Numbered from the stretch's first letter, positions 10,643-22,212 are shown. The stretch: DNA of 22,615 bases from Nymphaea colorata (GCF_008831285.2 NW_022204730.1:1-22615), one strand, 5' to 3'. Program-made: numbers and translations. The notes: a model not told the origin generated them from the letters alone.

Positions 10643-11179
10643 TCATTTTTCCTCTGAATTGTGGGATCCATGGAGCTTGACTGGGGGGGAATAAACGAAT
10701 GGAATAGTCTGGATCACCGAGCTTAAGCTTCTGTGGTTGTATGGAGAGAGGGTGTAGGTACCCTAGCCTTTATTGAAATCCCACTTGGCTGCGAATGAGG
10801 AGGAGAAGTAGCTCTTAATGTCGACTTGGGCGATATCGGGCTTGACATTTGATGAAAAGTCTTAAAATCTAAACAGCTGGGCTTGTTCAATCCAAGAAAA
10901 GTCAGCATAGAGAGGGTCTTCTGGGCCTGGATTCCATCTTCCTTGATTGAAAACTGTCATTTGGGTTCCGTTCTAGTCATATGAAAGCTGGATAGTTGCA
11001 TGACCTGTACCATTTGAGGCTGGTTGGATTGGAAAGAGAGTTTTGGTGTTCTGCAAAGTGAGGGTATAAAAATTAGCACTTTCATTAATCTCACCAGAAT
11101 ATTCTGTTCCTGTAAAGAAATCGAGTAGCCTTGCTGAAACAGGGAAAGCAGTTGGCTTTTAGTCCTATTAGCCCTACAT
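10643..11179 (-). CDS. Internal copy of small three-member family (intact)
   Basis: One uninterrupted frame of 178 codons in code 6, from ATG 11179 to TGA 10643-10645. The first codons are ATG TAG GGC TAA TAG GAC TAA, so four of the first seven are reassigned Gln codons, which is why a standard-code reading misses it. Landmarks shared with the end copies are ARLLDFFTGTEYSGE near the N terminus, GTQMTVFNQG in the middle, and TYTLSPYNHRSL and HGSHNSEEK at the end. The protein is soluble-looking, beta-rich and has no Cys-rich or catalytic motif that I recognise. Function unknown. It lacks the 23-base intron proposed in the right-end copy. The pre-start element and post-stop block are conserved. 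Confidence 0.75.
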
Positions 11180-11184
11180 GATAT

Positions 11185-11198
11185 ATCAATAAAATTAT
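11185..11198 (-). promoter_or_regulatory. Conserved pre-start element, internal copy
   Basis: Reverse complement reads ATAATTTTATTGAT, ending five bases before the ATG at 11179, as in both end copies. Its conservation in an internal copy shows it belongs to the gene and not to the subtelomere. Confidence 0.55.
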
Positions 11199-11570
11199 TA
11201 ACAATCAATTCTTATACTCCAATTAATGGTGATCATCGACCATAAGAGTAAAATAAAAGCTCAACTTTTTATTAAGATTTAGCAAAGAAAAATGGTGAGC
11301 TTCATCCATAGACCACCATTTATTATTTTGCTTTCTTGTTGACCTTATGGTACCTTAAGGCCATCGAAAATTAATAGTTAGAAATAGTTAGAAAAGAGGT
11401 TCAATCACCAAAGAAACTCTTTTGATCGAGAGTTGAAGTATTCTTATAATGATAATGATGAGCCATATACACTTATTACTTTTATCAAGAATATTGTAAA
11501 ATATGAGTTAATTACCATAAACAGAATAACATCAAAGATGCATTTTTAATTTTCTTTTACGTTAAGGCAA
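11199..11570. other. Intergenic region, nothing recognised
   Basis: AT-rich. A short plus-strand frame beginning at about 11292 (MVSFIHRPPF…) ends after 16 codons and is not supported. It separates two minus-strand genes. Confidence 0.4.
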
Positions 11571-12712
11571 TCAAAACATTCTATCGAGGTTGGTCGTATA
11601 GCTCTTGGTCCATCTGTTAGCTTGAGTGAAAGGCACTTAGTTTTTTCTGCAATAGCTTTCGGAAGGGCTTTTGAAATTGATATTATGTATTGATATTTTG
11701 GGGAAGACGAAGTTTGCCATTCTTACTTCAACATCTATAAACTCAAAATCTTTGGCGTGGCGGATGATCCTAACATTCATCTAATCATGAAATTCAGACT
11801 AAGAGTCGTATCGAATAACATCCTTGAAATGATGCATGAGATCATCAGCCATGTTCATGAGATCCTTCTTGTTGAGTTTCATAAAGCATAGTAGAATTTA
11901 AGTTGTTCTAATTGGTTTCTTCCGACACTATTCTCTATTTTCTATTTTATTCGCCAGAGCGTGGCAAAAGTTATTGAGAATTCTTCATTCAATATTTTTT
12001 ACAAATCAATAAAAACGAGCGGTCAAAATATGTCGCCCTGCCTTTACGAATTAGGTATTATCGAAAATTTATGATCAAAAGAATATGAGTTCAAATGCTG
12101 TCGGAGACGACTGATAAAGACGACTGACCAAATCGGTAAAATATAAGAAAATCCGATTAAATTAGTTCGCTATCAATACGGCCTAGATTTCTATTAAATA
12201 TTTAATAGCAAGCAATCATTTTAATTGATTTTATCTAAAATCATAATAATCTTGTCAATTTCTTTGCTTCATTAGCTCAAACCCGTTTGTTATTTTCGTC
12301 TTCAGAAGATTATCGTAACTCTTAATACGCATGGCTTCCCTTTTGCTTAGAAGGAAGTCAATCAATAGCTAGGGATCCTCCTTCAATATCTGACCTTCAT
12401 CAATTTATCCTGTGAGCGTCTTAGCCTATTTCCATAACGGTATTATACTTCATACTTTCTCTAACAATAGCTGAAACCATTTCTTCTCTCTACATTTCGC
12501 TGAATCCTAAGCAGAGTCCTTATTTTCGACTTCAAAAATCTTTTCTTGTTCTTGTCTGTTTCTGCGGGACATCAAACTTGTTTGTATCTTTGGAAGACCT
12601 CTCAGAACAGCCATCTTGGAAGTATTCAGTGTCTTTCTATTTCATTTAAACGCTGATTGACTGAAGGTAAAGTGGAGAGGGCGCTTTAAGAACTGTAATC
12701 GGTAAACGCCAT
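11571..12712 (-). CDS. Kinase-related N-terminal protein without kinase domain
   Basis: Minus strand, ATG 12712 (MAFTDYSSQSALSTLPS) to TGA 11571-11573. The C-terminal part (HHFKDVIRYDSQSEFHDQM, KDFEFIDVEVRMANFVFPK, INFKSP) is nearly identical in pattern to the N-terminal part of the kinase gene at 13011 on the other strand. After NFKSP the kinase gene goes into its glycine loop, whereas here about 30 unrelated codons lead to the stop, so the kinase domain is missing. The middle reads QILKEDPQLLIDFLLSKREA and further helical sequence. A 30-base intron (12426-12455) removes one TGA. Frame slips near 12617, 12532, and 11894 and a TGA near 12270 remain. It could be a truncated paralogue, a regulatory partner or a decaying copy. 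Confidence 0.5.
12426..12455 (-). other. Proposed 30-nt intron
   Basis: Minus-strand sequence begins GTATGAAG and ends GGAAATAG. It contains an in-frame TGA and its length is a multiple of three. Removal joins WFQLLLEK to AKTLTGQIDEG with no change of frame. Confidence 0.55.
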
Positions 12713-13010
12713 CTTTGGAACTCTTCTATTTTGATTGTATTCATTTAATTTAAATTATTAAGAAATCGTTAATAAAACGACTTGATATAAACTACAAAAA
12801 ATCGCCATCTTTGATGATAAAAATATCAACAAGAACTTCGTTATTTCTTATTACTATTTTAGGTTAAGTTATTCTAAGCAATAATAAAAAAGGCGTCAAT
12901 GCAGGCCAATATTCTTCCTTTATTATTTTCCAATGATAGAGCAAATTATTTTTTCTGTATGTTTTCTAATAGATCTATTCATATTTTTTCTTAGTTATAA
13001 ATAAGATCGA
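12713..13010. promoter_or_regulatory. Divergent intergenic region
   Basis: The 298 bases between the start codons of two head-to-head genes with related N-terminal regions. It must hold both promoters. It is AT-rich, and I see no clear shared box on the two sides. Confidence 0.4.
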
Positions 13011-14195
13011 ATGAAAAGTTCTCAATAAATTTTACCACATGCCAACAAGTAAAATATAAAACAGAGAATCGAACAGCTGGAAACAGACCAGAAGCAATCC
13101 GAATTCTACAAGATTTATATGGGACTAGATAGATAAAAATTGTAGCTATCGCAAACAATCTCATCTCTCAACATTTCAAAGATGTCGTCCGTTACGATCC
13201 ATACTCCGAATTCCATTAGTAGATGGTAGTAGGATTGTCCGCCATACGAAAGACTTTGAGTTCATCGATGTTGAGGTGAGGATGGGAAACTTTATTTTTC
13301 CCAAAATATCGATTCTTAACATAAATTTCAAAAGTCCCATTCACACATCTTCTGATGTAATAGGAAAAGGAGCTTTTAGCCACGTCTATAAATGCAAATG
13401 CAACTATAAGAGGATGGCTGTTAAGTGCTTCACGTTTGGCTTATAACCTGGAGAGTCGGAATACATAATTAAGATGGCTATTCGTGAGCACTGCATGCTG
13501 ACTATTGCTTCACTACTAAAGGCAGGCCCAAAGATGGAAAATCTTCTTGGATATAATGTCGTTGTTTACTCTAATTGCGTCGAAATTGCCATGGAACTTT
13601 GCTAACAGATATAAGATAAGAAAGATGCAGATATTTCCAAGATAACATAAGAGCTGAAATAAAACTTGACTAAACTCCACTCCTTAAGGTCATCCATTTC
13701 GACATCAAAGCCGAAAATCTTGCCTATTCTCGAATGTTTAACAGGTATATTTTTATTGATTTTGGATTAAGCAGGATAATCAAATAATACATTGGCTTCA
13801 AATCATGGACAAACTTTTGCGGAACATATATCAACTGTAGTCCTTAAATGTGTACTCTCTTTATTCGGAAGATTTTGGCTTTGCAGACGCCTACTATAAT
13901 GATGTGCATTGCCTGAAGACAACCTGGCACAGCTGTAGAATGTTCTTTAATAAATAAACTAGTTCTGCAAATACTAGGTCAAGAAATAATAGACTAAAAT
14001 AAAGGACATATCGAGATTTCACGCTTAATATCTCATCAAGTTCGCTCTTTTCGAGCATAAGTTTGAGCTTGCTTCTTCTTACATAAAAAGATAACGAAAC
14101 CAAATCACGCTAAGCAAACTGGCGGTATTCTTGAAAAACTTAAGCTTTGCAACACAACTTGAATCATTGCCTTTGAGATGATTTCAAAAGTTCCA
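13011..14195 (+). CDS. Serine/threonine-type protein kinase (frame-broken)
   Basis: ATG 13011 (MKSSQQILPHANK), then a coiled-coil-like stretch (RIEQLETDQKQSEFYKIY), then the shared N-terminal module HFKDVVRYDPYSEF … DFEFIDVEVRMGNF. The kinase domain follows: glycine loop GKGAFSHVYK at about 13363-13392, ATP-binding lysine in MAVKCF at 13423-13425, catalytic loop HFDIKAEN at 13694-13717 (HRD changed to HFD, catalytic Asp, Lys and Asn kept), and DFGLS at 13758-13772. After it comes GTYINCSPQM, in the place of the APE motif. All ATP and metal ligands are present, so it is probably active. At least four one-base slips occur (about 13136, 13215, 13684, 13866, 13918). For the one near 13215 the paralogue at 11571 shows the unbroken version. 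It may be one gene with the helical region downstream. Confidence 0.65.
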
Positions 14196-16546
14196 TAAAT
14201 AGACAAAAACTAGCAATTAATATCAAATTCCCTTAAAGCTGACTACTCATAAATTAACGATGACAAGCAAAGCAGAGTTACTGGATCATAATGTCAATTA
14301 ATTAGAATCAAACCGCTGAATTCTTTATTGCCAACCTAAACCAAAACAACTGTGAAACAATCATAAGGATCGGTGGATTTCTCAGAGATATACAATATAT
14401 ATAAAAATGTAAATAAGTGATTATCTCCTCGTGCTAAGCAAAGCGATAGAAATCAACTCAGCCAAATACTCTATTGAAGAAATCATAGAATTCTGTCGTG
14501 TTGCGATCAGCTTCTTGCAAATAGACCTGAAAGATTATGAGAATAGGCTGCAGCCTGTCAGATAGCTGGCTGAAGTAACCCTCTTCCTTTTTAAGAATCC
14601 CTAAACATCAATTAAAAGATTGTTACTTTCGAATATTCCTTTATTCTCTAAACAACGCTATTATCCTGAGACTCTATAGTCCATATTAATTTCTGATGTT
14701 TTACGATAAAGTCAATGAGATTTCTTTGGAATTTCCTAAAAAGGCCCGATTATTGCTCAACTTCAACACGATGTTTAGATGGTTGTAATATTAGTGTTAA
14801 AACCATAATTAAATTCATGAAATTTACTTGAAGATATACTAAAAGAATAAGGAAATTTTGGAAAAATCTCAAAAGGACGCGAAAATATAACAGCAGTGTT
14901 GGAAGTTATTCTTGATAGCAAAAAATATAAGCCTTATTCTGATCAAATAGTGACTGAAATTCTTCCTTTGATAAACTACTAAATGGAACTAATGATTGAC
15001 ATCAAAATTTGGCTTAAGTTCAGGTACGTTAAAGGCTATACTCAATATTTCGCAAATTTTTCAGAGATAATTTAAGAGTTATTAGCAGAGAAGCAGTTCT
15101 ATTCATCTTACAACTTTCTTTATATCCATTATCTGTTCATAATTCTTGAATTTGAAAACAGGAACCTCAAAAGTTAGCTTAACTTTCGAGAAATACAATC
15201 GTTCAAATCCTGCCAGCAATGGACTTTTAACAAATATCTTCAAGGAGGCAATTAACTTGCAAATAAATAATTACGATCATTCAAGCGTAAAGAAATTTAT
15301 CTCTTATGTTCACACACAGATGAAAATATAAATCCAATGACATGCTGGTGTATAATGAAAGTATTTTCGTATATCTTGATACATATTCATACCTACTTCG
15401 AGAATAAATATAGTAAATAATAAATATACTAAATTTATGAACTTTCAAGGACACTAATATACCGATAGTATTAATTCAATAACTAAAAAAGCTCTTTGCA
15501 CTTGCAAATCTACTACAGCGAGCCTGTATCTAGAGTCCTAAATGGAAGTCATTTCCTATGAAATTTTTAACAAAAATTGATATTTAAATAAAGATTTGGA
15601 TAATATATCTAAAAATACAGATAAATTCAAGCCTTTTTTCGAGAAAACTACAAGAATAGACTTAAAGACTAAAATAGGGATACTGATGATCCTCTGCACC
15701 TTTTTCATTACATGAAAAATGAAAAGCAACGTTTTCACTCAGCAAAAAAATACTATAGCTGGTCAAGGCAACAAGGGATTCCAATATTACAATCTACTTT
15801 TTGCAATATTTTCTTATAAATATCCTTTACTTTTTACCCATCACCCACTTACGTTCGCATAATTCTATTTACTTCACCTATAAACGATCTAAAAGTTCAG
15901 GGACGAGGCCTTATACCTGACAAATATTTATTTAACTGTAGCGATAGTATAAATTCTGTATTTAAAAGATCATTAACGGCTTGTTAAATTTGTGAAGCTT
16001 ATTACTGCCAAACTTTTCGTTTACCACTCGAAAGAAAACGTCACTCTCGCATTAGAAATGATCAAGAACCTATTTTAAAGATGCAGACAATACAAGTAAT
16101 TTCATGAAGGAAATTTACTTCTTTCCAGAAGCCTCAAAATTGATTAGAATCCGTATTACATTCTTTGGCACTACGCTATTTAGTTGGAGTATAAAAATTC
16201 CCAAATTAGAAAATTTATGGCCAAATTCTCAAAAGCTGCATTATATCTCTAGTCTAATGTAAGGTAATATTTTTATAAATATGTATTATTAGTTATTTGG
16301 AAGACTAAGGAAATTATCTAAGAAAAGAAAATATTACATTTCTTCTTAAGAGTAATAAAATTACAATTGTTAAAGCTGAAAAGACACCAAATTTAAAAGG
16401 TTTGCAGGAAGGCATTTGGCTGGGATACAAATCGCAAGGAACATGAAGAAAATATCTAAGGCTCATATAGATGCTTAACAGATACGAGGTAACTGACTAA
16501 CAAAGTAAATAAAAAATCGATAAAAGACTATTTTCGAGCTTAATGA
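14196..16546 (+). CDS. Long helical protein region, probably C-terminal part of the kinase gene
   Basis: Coding-like plus-strand segments follow the kinase without a clear gene boundary and end at TGA 16544-16546. Good segments include SKAIEINSAKYSIEEIIEFC with the following 70 codons (about 14412-14700), NEISLEFPKKARLLLNF (about 14710), ITAVLEVILDSKKYKPYSDQ (about 14890-15170), NPASNGLLTNIFKEAINLQI (about 15205-15350), and an open frame from about 15719 to the end with repeated helices such as LALEMIKNLFQRCRQY. The pattern of amphipathic helices suggests an ARM/HEAT-like solenoid; I recognise no family. Frames change about every 200-300 bases. Kinases of the Fused/ULK4 type combine a kinase with such repeats, but this is only an analogy. 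Confidence 0.45.
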
Positions 16547-17023
16547 TTATTATATCTCAATGATATATAAATATCCTATTGCCTAGAGAATGAGCTCACC
16601 ATACTCTTTCAAAAGCTGCGTTTTTTATTGCACGAAGAATTGATGTTCCCTCGTCTATTTGGAAGCAAAATAAAGATTATTCTGCTAAAACTCAGTCTTT
16701 TCAATTCATTATCTTTATATTTAGCAAACAATAGATGATGAGGTTCCACAGATAATTTTTGTAGCATCTATAAATTTATTATCACTAACTAGCTCACCAG
16801 CTAGCAGATTTTTCTTTGATACAAATTGATTGGATGATTATCAATGTTGCGATTTATTAAACAAACTGCTAATAAATAGTTTTATTGACAAATTTAAAAA
16901 GATAATAAAGATTATTACCTATGGCCATAGAAGGATCATATTTATCAATAGATTAGCAGTTGAGATTATTTAATACCAAAATAATCATGGCTGGTTATTA
17001 ATTAATTTATAAAGAATGTCCAC
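16547..17023. other. Intergenic region, nothing recognised
   Basis: AT-rich stretch between the end of the helical region and the ABC transporter start, same strand. It presumably holds the ABC gene's promoter; no conserved element is seen. Confidence 0.5.
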
Positions 17024-20000
17024 ATGTACGCGCATTTCCAAAACGATATCTCTTTCTCAACCATATTCAATCAGCCTTTCGTCTTAATTACCGTCGTTAT
17101 CACCTTCACCGATAGGCTATCTTCATTTCCTCTTACTCATCGTCGAATTTGTAAATATGTCCGGGTACTATTACGAAAGCCCATTTGAAGTACCTGCTAT
17201 TTCAATATAATCATCTTGATCTTCATCAGCAGGTCTATAGTAATTGACTATGCCGATCACAAGAATCGATACCTATTTTATCAAAAGGCATATGGAGTCA
17301 ATATCTATGCTTTTCTGTTTGGATGGTTCGCATATTCTATAGTTTCAGGACTGCTGAAAGATCACTGCATAGTCGGATTGACATATATATTACCCAAGGA
17401 ATAAATTTTCGATCACCAAACTTTTTCAATAAGCGCTTTAGACTTTTTCTTTGCTATATTTATAGCATACTTTAGCTTCTATTCCTATACTCTTTTCTTC
17501 AATGCCATACTTCCATACAACTTCTTTGGTATTAGATTGATCAGTTCGGTTTTATTTCGGGAATTGCTGGTATTTTCAGTGTCCAGGGAGGTACTAGAAT
17601 GATATCATCGTAAAGCTTATCGAAGTCATTCCTTCTGACTGGTTGACTGGAGTATTGCAATACCAAACAGGTTATGCCGTTTTGGATAGAGATTTCTTTG
17701 TAATTGTTGGCATCTGTCAATCATTGATTCCTTTCGTCATCTCAATCATCATAGAATCTATCAAAATCAAACGATTTTAGATAAAAAATTGGATTTATTT
17801 TCTGATACACAAGCGAAAAGACTCAATACTCAATCTAAATTGATGATGAATTAGGAAAGTATAACTTCAAGGAAATGTTTTCTTTCCACATAATTTATCA
17901 AAAAAGTACAACAAACAGTAGGTTTTGAAAAACATATCGATCAACGTTTATGAGGAGAGAATATTTACTTTATGGAGAAAATGGCTCAGGAAAATCAATT
18001 TTACTAAAGATATTAGCATTTCTTGAATCTCCATCTTCGGGAATATTGAAAAGATGAAAGGCTAAAAATAGGAGTATGCTTGCAGGAAAGCTTTCTTTAT
18101 AGTTAGTTTAGTGTAAAATAGAACTTGCTCTTCTATGGAAAGATAAAAGGAATCGATAAATTGAACTAAAGGATTGATTACATTTTATAAAGTTTTGAGC
18201 TGAATGAGTTCGCCAATAAACTAACATCTCATCTCTCAGGCGGAAACTTGAAAAAGCTCGCCTTAGCCATAGCATTTCTTGGGTAAAATGACTTATTGTG
18301 ATTGAATAGCCAACAATGGAGTAGATGTGGTCATCAAAAAGTAAATTTGGAGAATTCTACAAGATATAAGAAAGCCATAAAAACACAAGCATCATCATAG
18401 CTTCATCTGACCCTTAGTAGGAGCTTATAAAGATAGCAAATAGGATAATCGTCATAATGAATGGCTAGCTTGCAATAGATTTTTCCACTCAATAATGGCA
18501 AAACTAAAGCAGGCTTATCACTGTCTAGATCAAATAATGTGATTTAATAAATGAAACCATCACGAAAGCGATATAAAGACTTGTCTTTGATAAAATCGTT
18601 CAATCTTTTCAATTTAATTTCAAGAAAAACGCGACCTTTCGAATAGAAACGAAGAACTGGAATTAATTTATTTTTCTTAAGAAAGTTTGATTTAAGGGAC
18701 AAAGTTATCATCGTAAGGCTATCCAATATAAAGGATGATATTGATAAGATGACTCTTTAGATAAGAGCAAAAATAATTAGAATTCTTTGGAGGCATTATC
18801 AAAATACTTCGACTTAACGGCATAGATTCAACCCGAAAAATCTATTTTAAAAGTTTCTATGCATGCCTATTGATTAGAATAACAGAAGTAATGCCAACTT
18901 ATATGGACCTTGTATCTCACATTATAATTCTTCCTCTCTTCTGGCTGATAAATTATCTTTCCTTCATCAATTCTTCTGCAAATACATCTAATTTTATGAG
19001 AGGCTTTTGCTTAATATTCCCAATCTACTGTTTTCTGCTATTTCCTCATGTATACTGCACCCATGTTTAGTCAAAATAAAGAAATACGAGTAAGTTATGT
19101 TGGCTCATGGACTCAAGCGGATTCCTTACTGGATAGTATCAATTCTAACCGATACCTTCATCATCTACTTTTAGTTCATTCTTATGTGCTTGATCATTGA
19201 ATTCATTTAGTTTAGTTTCAATCCTTTCGAAGATGACGATATTTTTATTGCTGTATTTTTCTATACTTTCAGTGCAACGATACTGGTCAAAGTTTACGGA
19301 TTATTCTTTCAGTTATCATTCACAGCATTAACTTTCCTTCCGTTAATCTTGACTATTATCCAAACTTTGTTCTATGGTTATAAGTAGCAGAATTAGCAAA
19401 ATTTCACGTCTTTCAGATAATCGCTAATATAATTGTCCCATGTTCTGCATACATAGAAATGGTTTATCAATAAGGCATTCTATATTATCTTTAGACTTGG
19501 CAAAAAATATTCTTCTTCATCGCACAAATTGTAATTTTTAGCTTCTTCTTTGGATAATACCATTAATAATGTTTTGCAACAGAAATCGGCAGAAGAAGCT
19601 GAGATCAAATTCTATAAAAATGCTTAACAGTGAGGACAAATAAACGAGAAACTGAGGATAACTGACAAGTATGAATCAAACAAGGAAAGGGATTAGATAT
19701 CAATATAAAATGTGTATTGGCAGCCTGATTCAAAGCATACAATTATAAAGAACTGTACTTAGGCATAGAAAAGGATCGATCTTTGGGCTACTTGGAAGAA
19801 ATGGCTCAGGGAAAACTACGACTTTGAGGCTAATTTCATCCCTTACCAGCAGAACAACCGGCAACATCTTCTTCTCAGACCAATAAATTGCATCATAAAC
19901 CTCACCCATTTACGAGGAAATGGGTTATTGCCCACAGTTTGACTATTTTCTCCCTTCCATGACAGTCAAGCGGCATTTGAAGGTCATGCTTATCTTGAAA

Positions 20001-20705
20001 AGCATACCATCAAACCTCCATTATTAATTATCCCTCAATATCTTGGACGTCTTTTCAATGAAAAAGCTCATCAATCTAAAAATCAAATGCCTATCGTAAG
20101 GATAGAAGTGCAAGTTGAAGATCATTACAGCGATATTGTGTAATCCTAATGGAAAATATTTGCTATTGGATGAGGCATCGATGGGCCTAGACGAGTCTAG
20201 CAAAAACATTTTATAGATTTTGATACACAGGATGGCAAAGATGCGAAAGATAACTACAGTTTGCATCACACACAAGATATCAGAAGTGTAGGCCATATGC
20301 GACAGGGTTGGGATCCTAAGAAGGGGAGAATTCATCACAATCGCTTCACCCCATAAGCTAATATAAGATTACAACAGAGGGTATAGCATCTTTATTCAAT
20401 TCAAATAGCACATATAGATCTTCAAAAAAAGATTACTGCTTAAACTGTAGGCCCTATTTCGAGTGTTTGAGTGGATTCTCAATGAAGATAACATGGTGAA
20501 GATATCAGTTCCCCGTCTGTATTTTGATATGGATAAGATGATGACTCTATTGTTAAGCGAAGTTGGATCGCGAAACTGCAGTTACTTTTTACTTAAATGC
20601 TAAAGCTTCGATGAAGTCTTCGATTATTTAGTCTCGAAAGATATACGGGTAGATGATTCAAAGTATCAATAAACAGAGCTTAGAGAATACTCTTCGAATA
20701 GGTGA
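17024..20705 (+). CDS. ABCA-type full ABC transporter; second half intact
   Basis: Order is membrane domain, ATPase domain, membrane domain, ATPase domain, as in ABCA lipid exporters. Membrane domain 1 spans about 17024-17790 (e.g. [15 protein letters not shown]). NBD1: Walker [10 protein letters not shown] near 17971-17997, signature [16 protein letters not shown] near 18229-18276, then a divergent Walker B region near 18288-18312. Membrane domain 2 spans about 18890-19570; it includes [14 protein letters not shown], typical of this family. NBD2 is one clean frame from about 19700 to TGA 20703-20705: Walker [13 protein letters not shown] (19788-19820), signature CLSQGQKCKL near 20085-20114, Walker [12 protein letters not shown] near 20162-20193, H-loop CITHK near 20262-20275, then a C-terminal regulatory region. 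The first three domains contain about ten one-base slips. Start at ATG 17024 is tentative. About 1,220 residues, short for ABCA. Confidence 0.75.
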
Positions 20706-21221
20706 TGTTTTATCTGTTATATCATACATATGATTAAAATTAAATATCATTGATCAATTCTTGGAAATATTAGTTTTGGTTCTTCCTAAAGCTGGCATCT
20801 TTTAGTGAGGTTTCCAACAAATCAGATAATGTGATAAGGACGATCATTGACAAATATAGAAAATTTAACAAAAATATTGGCCATTTATATCAGAAGAAGG
20901 TAAAATTTTTATCATAGCAATCTTTTCTATTATTAAGAATTAATCTCTAAAGCCAAGCAATTTTATCACCATAGAACATATACTAAGAGGTATTTAGAAA
21001 CCTTTAAAAGCCTTTTATCGAAGGCTATCAAACGAGTGAGTTAAGAAGATGATTTATCTGGGAAATTTATTCAAGCATGGAATAAAGAAAATTACTGTCT
21101 TGACTAATAATGTATGCAAACATTTTGGAGCTATTTGAAAAGTAATTATTATCATAAAATGGTCTTCTCGTCTTTATGAGCTAGCTTAATTGAGGATGTT
21201 TGATTAAACAAATATATATAA
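20706..21221. other. Intergenic region before right inverted repeat
   Basis: AT-rich, no protein-like frame recognised. The right arm of the terminal inverted repeat begins at about 21222. Confidence 0.5.
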
Positions 21222-21628
21222 GCTAAGCCTGATTTTTCAGAATCTATTGCATAATATGGACCAAATTTGGTTATAATTATTTCAAATTAAAGTAAGAATT
21301 TTATAAAATCCTGTATTTTTACGGAATTTGTATAATAGGTCTGAATTAATTCTTTATTAATCAATATTATAATACTAACAAAAAATTCCAGAACTTAGTT
21401 AGAAAGATGGTTCTGATATTTGGCAAAGATCCGGCCGATTCGTAAATAAAATAACTTAATTTTCAATCTTATGCTACCCTTATATGTCCAATCGAATTTT
21501 TTTGAAATCCGTCCATCTCAATGTCGACAATCTTTCTCTCTTGATGGCCTTGATCAACGCAGGACAGGGAAAGGAGTAATAAATAATATGTATTTGATGA
21601 ATAGAATAATTTGATTGGATGGATCTGA
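21222..21628 (-). other. Downstream flank of right copy, possible extra exon
   Basis: Begins with the conserved post-stop block (21597-21628). Further on, a minus-strand frame reading IVDIEMDGFQKNSIGHIRVAQ and ending at TGA about 21470 is partly conserved in the left arm (DIEMEDFRKYSIG). This may be a spliced last exon or simply conserved repeat sequence. Below about 21465 the match continues in non-coding sequence. Confidence 0.4.
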
Positions 21629-22191
21629 TCATTTTTCTTCCGAAGGATGTTCAAGCTTCTTATGATTTGGGTCAGAAATAATGATTGGCAATGATCTGAA
21701 GTAAGATTTTTTGCCTCCGAAATCGTAAGGAGAAAGAGTATACTTGGTTGTCCCAATGGCCTTCAATTAAACAGTGAATTAGGATGTGAAAAATTATGCA
21801 ATGTCGATTTGAGTCGCACCCTAATGCCTTTCATCCTCCAAAATCTGATATTCGTAAAGCCCAGAAAAGATATTTTTTGAATAAGTAGCAAGCTTATATA
21901 TGCCTTGATGAGTACTTCCTTTATGCACTTTCCTTTGCTGAAAGTTGCAATCTGTTTTCCCTGAATGTCCAATTCTAGATGCATTTCAACAGTTGGAACA
22001 GTAATATATAATGAAGCTACTTGGACTGTATTGATCACTATATCGCTGGCCAAGCTAAGTTCAACATAATGGAAGTCCTAATGGTAGATATCTTCGCCAG
22101 TGTAATAAGTGCCAATAAAAAAGTCAGCAAGATGGGCATAGAGGACTCCTGTGTCTTTTGACTAGGCATTTTTGCCTTATTCACTCTCCAT
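21629..22191 (-). CDS. Right-end copy of small three-member family
   Basis: ATG 22191 (MESEQGKNAQSKDTG) to TGA 21629-21631, 179 residues after removal of a proposed 23-base intron (21893-21915). Landmarks match the internal copy: AHLADFFIGTYYTGE, DIQGKQIATFSKG, then after the intron LATYSKNIFSGLYEYQILED, which aligns without gaps to ADFSWIEQAQLFRFQDF of the internal copy, and TLSPYDFGGK and HPSEEK at the end. Lengths agree (179 and 178 residues). If the stretch is not an intron then the copy has a frameshift at this point. Function unknown. It is transcribed inward from the right telomere, mirror to the left copy. Confidence 0.7.
21893..21915 (-). other. Proposed 23-nt intron in right-end copy
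   Basis: Minus-strand sequence begins GTACTCATC and ends ATATAAG. Removal restores the frame and the alignment with the internal copy, although the result is then about five residues shorter there. A frameshift is the alternative. Confidence 0.5.
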
Positions 22192-22198
22192 AAGATTT

Positions 22199-22212
22199 AT
22201 CAATAAAATTAT
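22199..22212 (-). promoter_or_regulatory. Conserved pre-start element, right copy
   Basis: Reverse complement reads ATAATTTTATTGAT, ending seven bases before the ATG at 22191. Identical over 14 bases to the elements of the other two copies, although the surrounding subtelomere has diverged. Confidence 0.55.

Noticed and set aside
10957-11208. Minus-strand frame MIVNNFIDISC…
   Set aside because: It is the wrong frame over the internal family copy; its start covers the conserved pre-start element.
14700-16546. TGA read as Trp (karyorelict-type code) to explain in-frame TGA codons
   Set aside because: With all three stops read as sense every frame is open, and TGA occurs at about the random rate here. 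The intact genes use TGG for Trp (about 15 of 15 in the TPR/kinase gene, all in the internal family copy) and end at TGA, and some in-frame TGA codons vanish with short introns.
20024-20338. 104-codon minus-strand frame
   Set aside because: It is antisense to NBD2 of the ABC transporter, whose Walker and H-loop motifs are clear.
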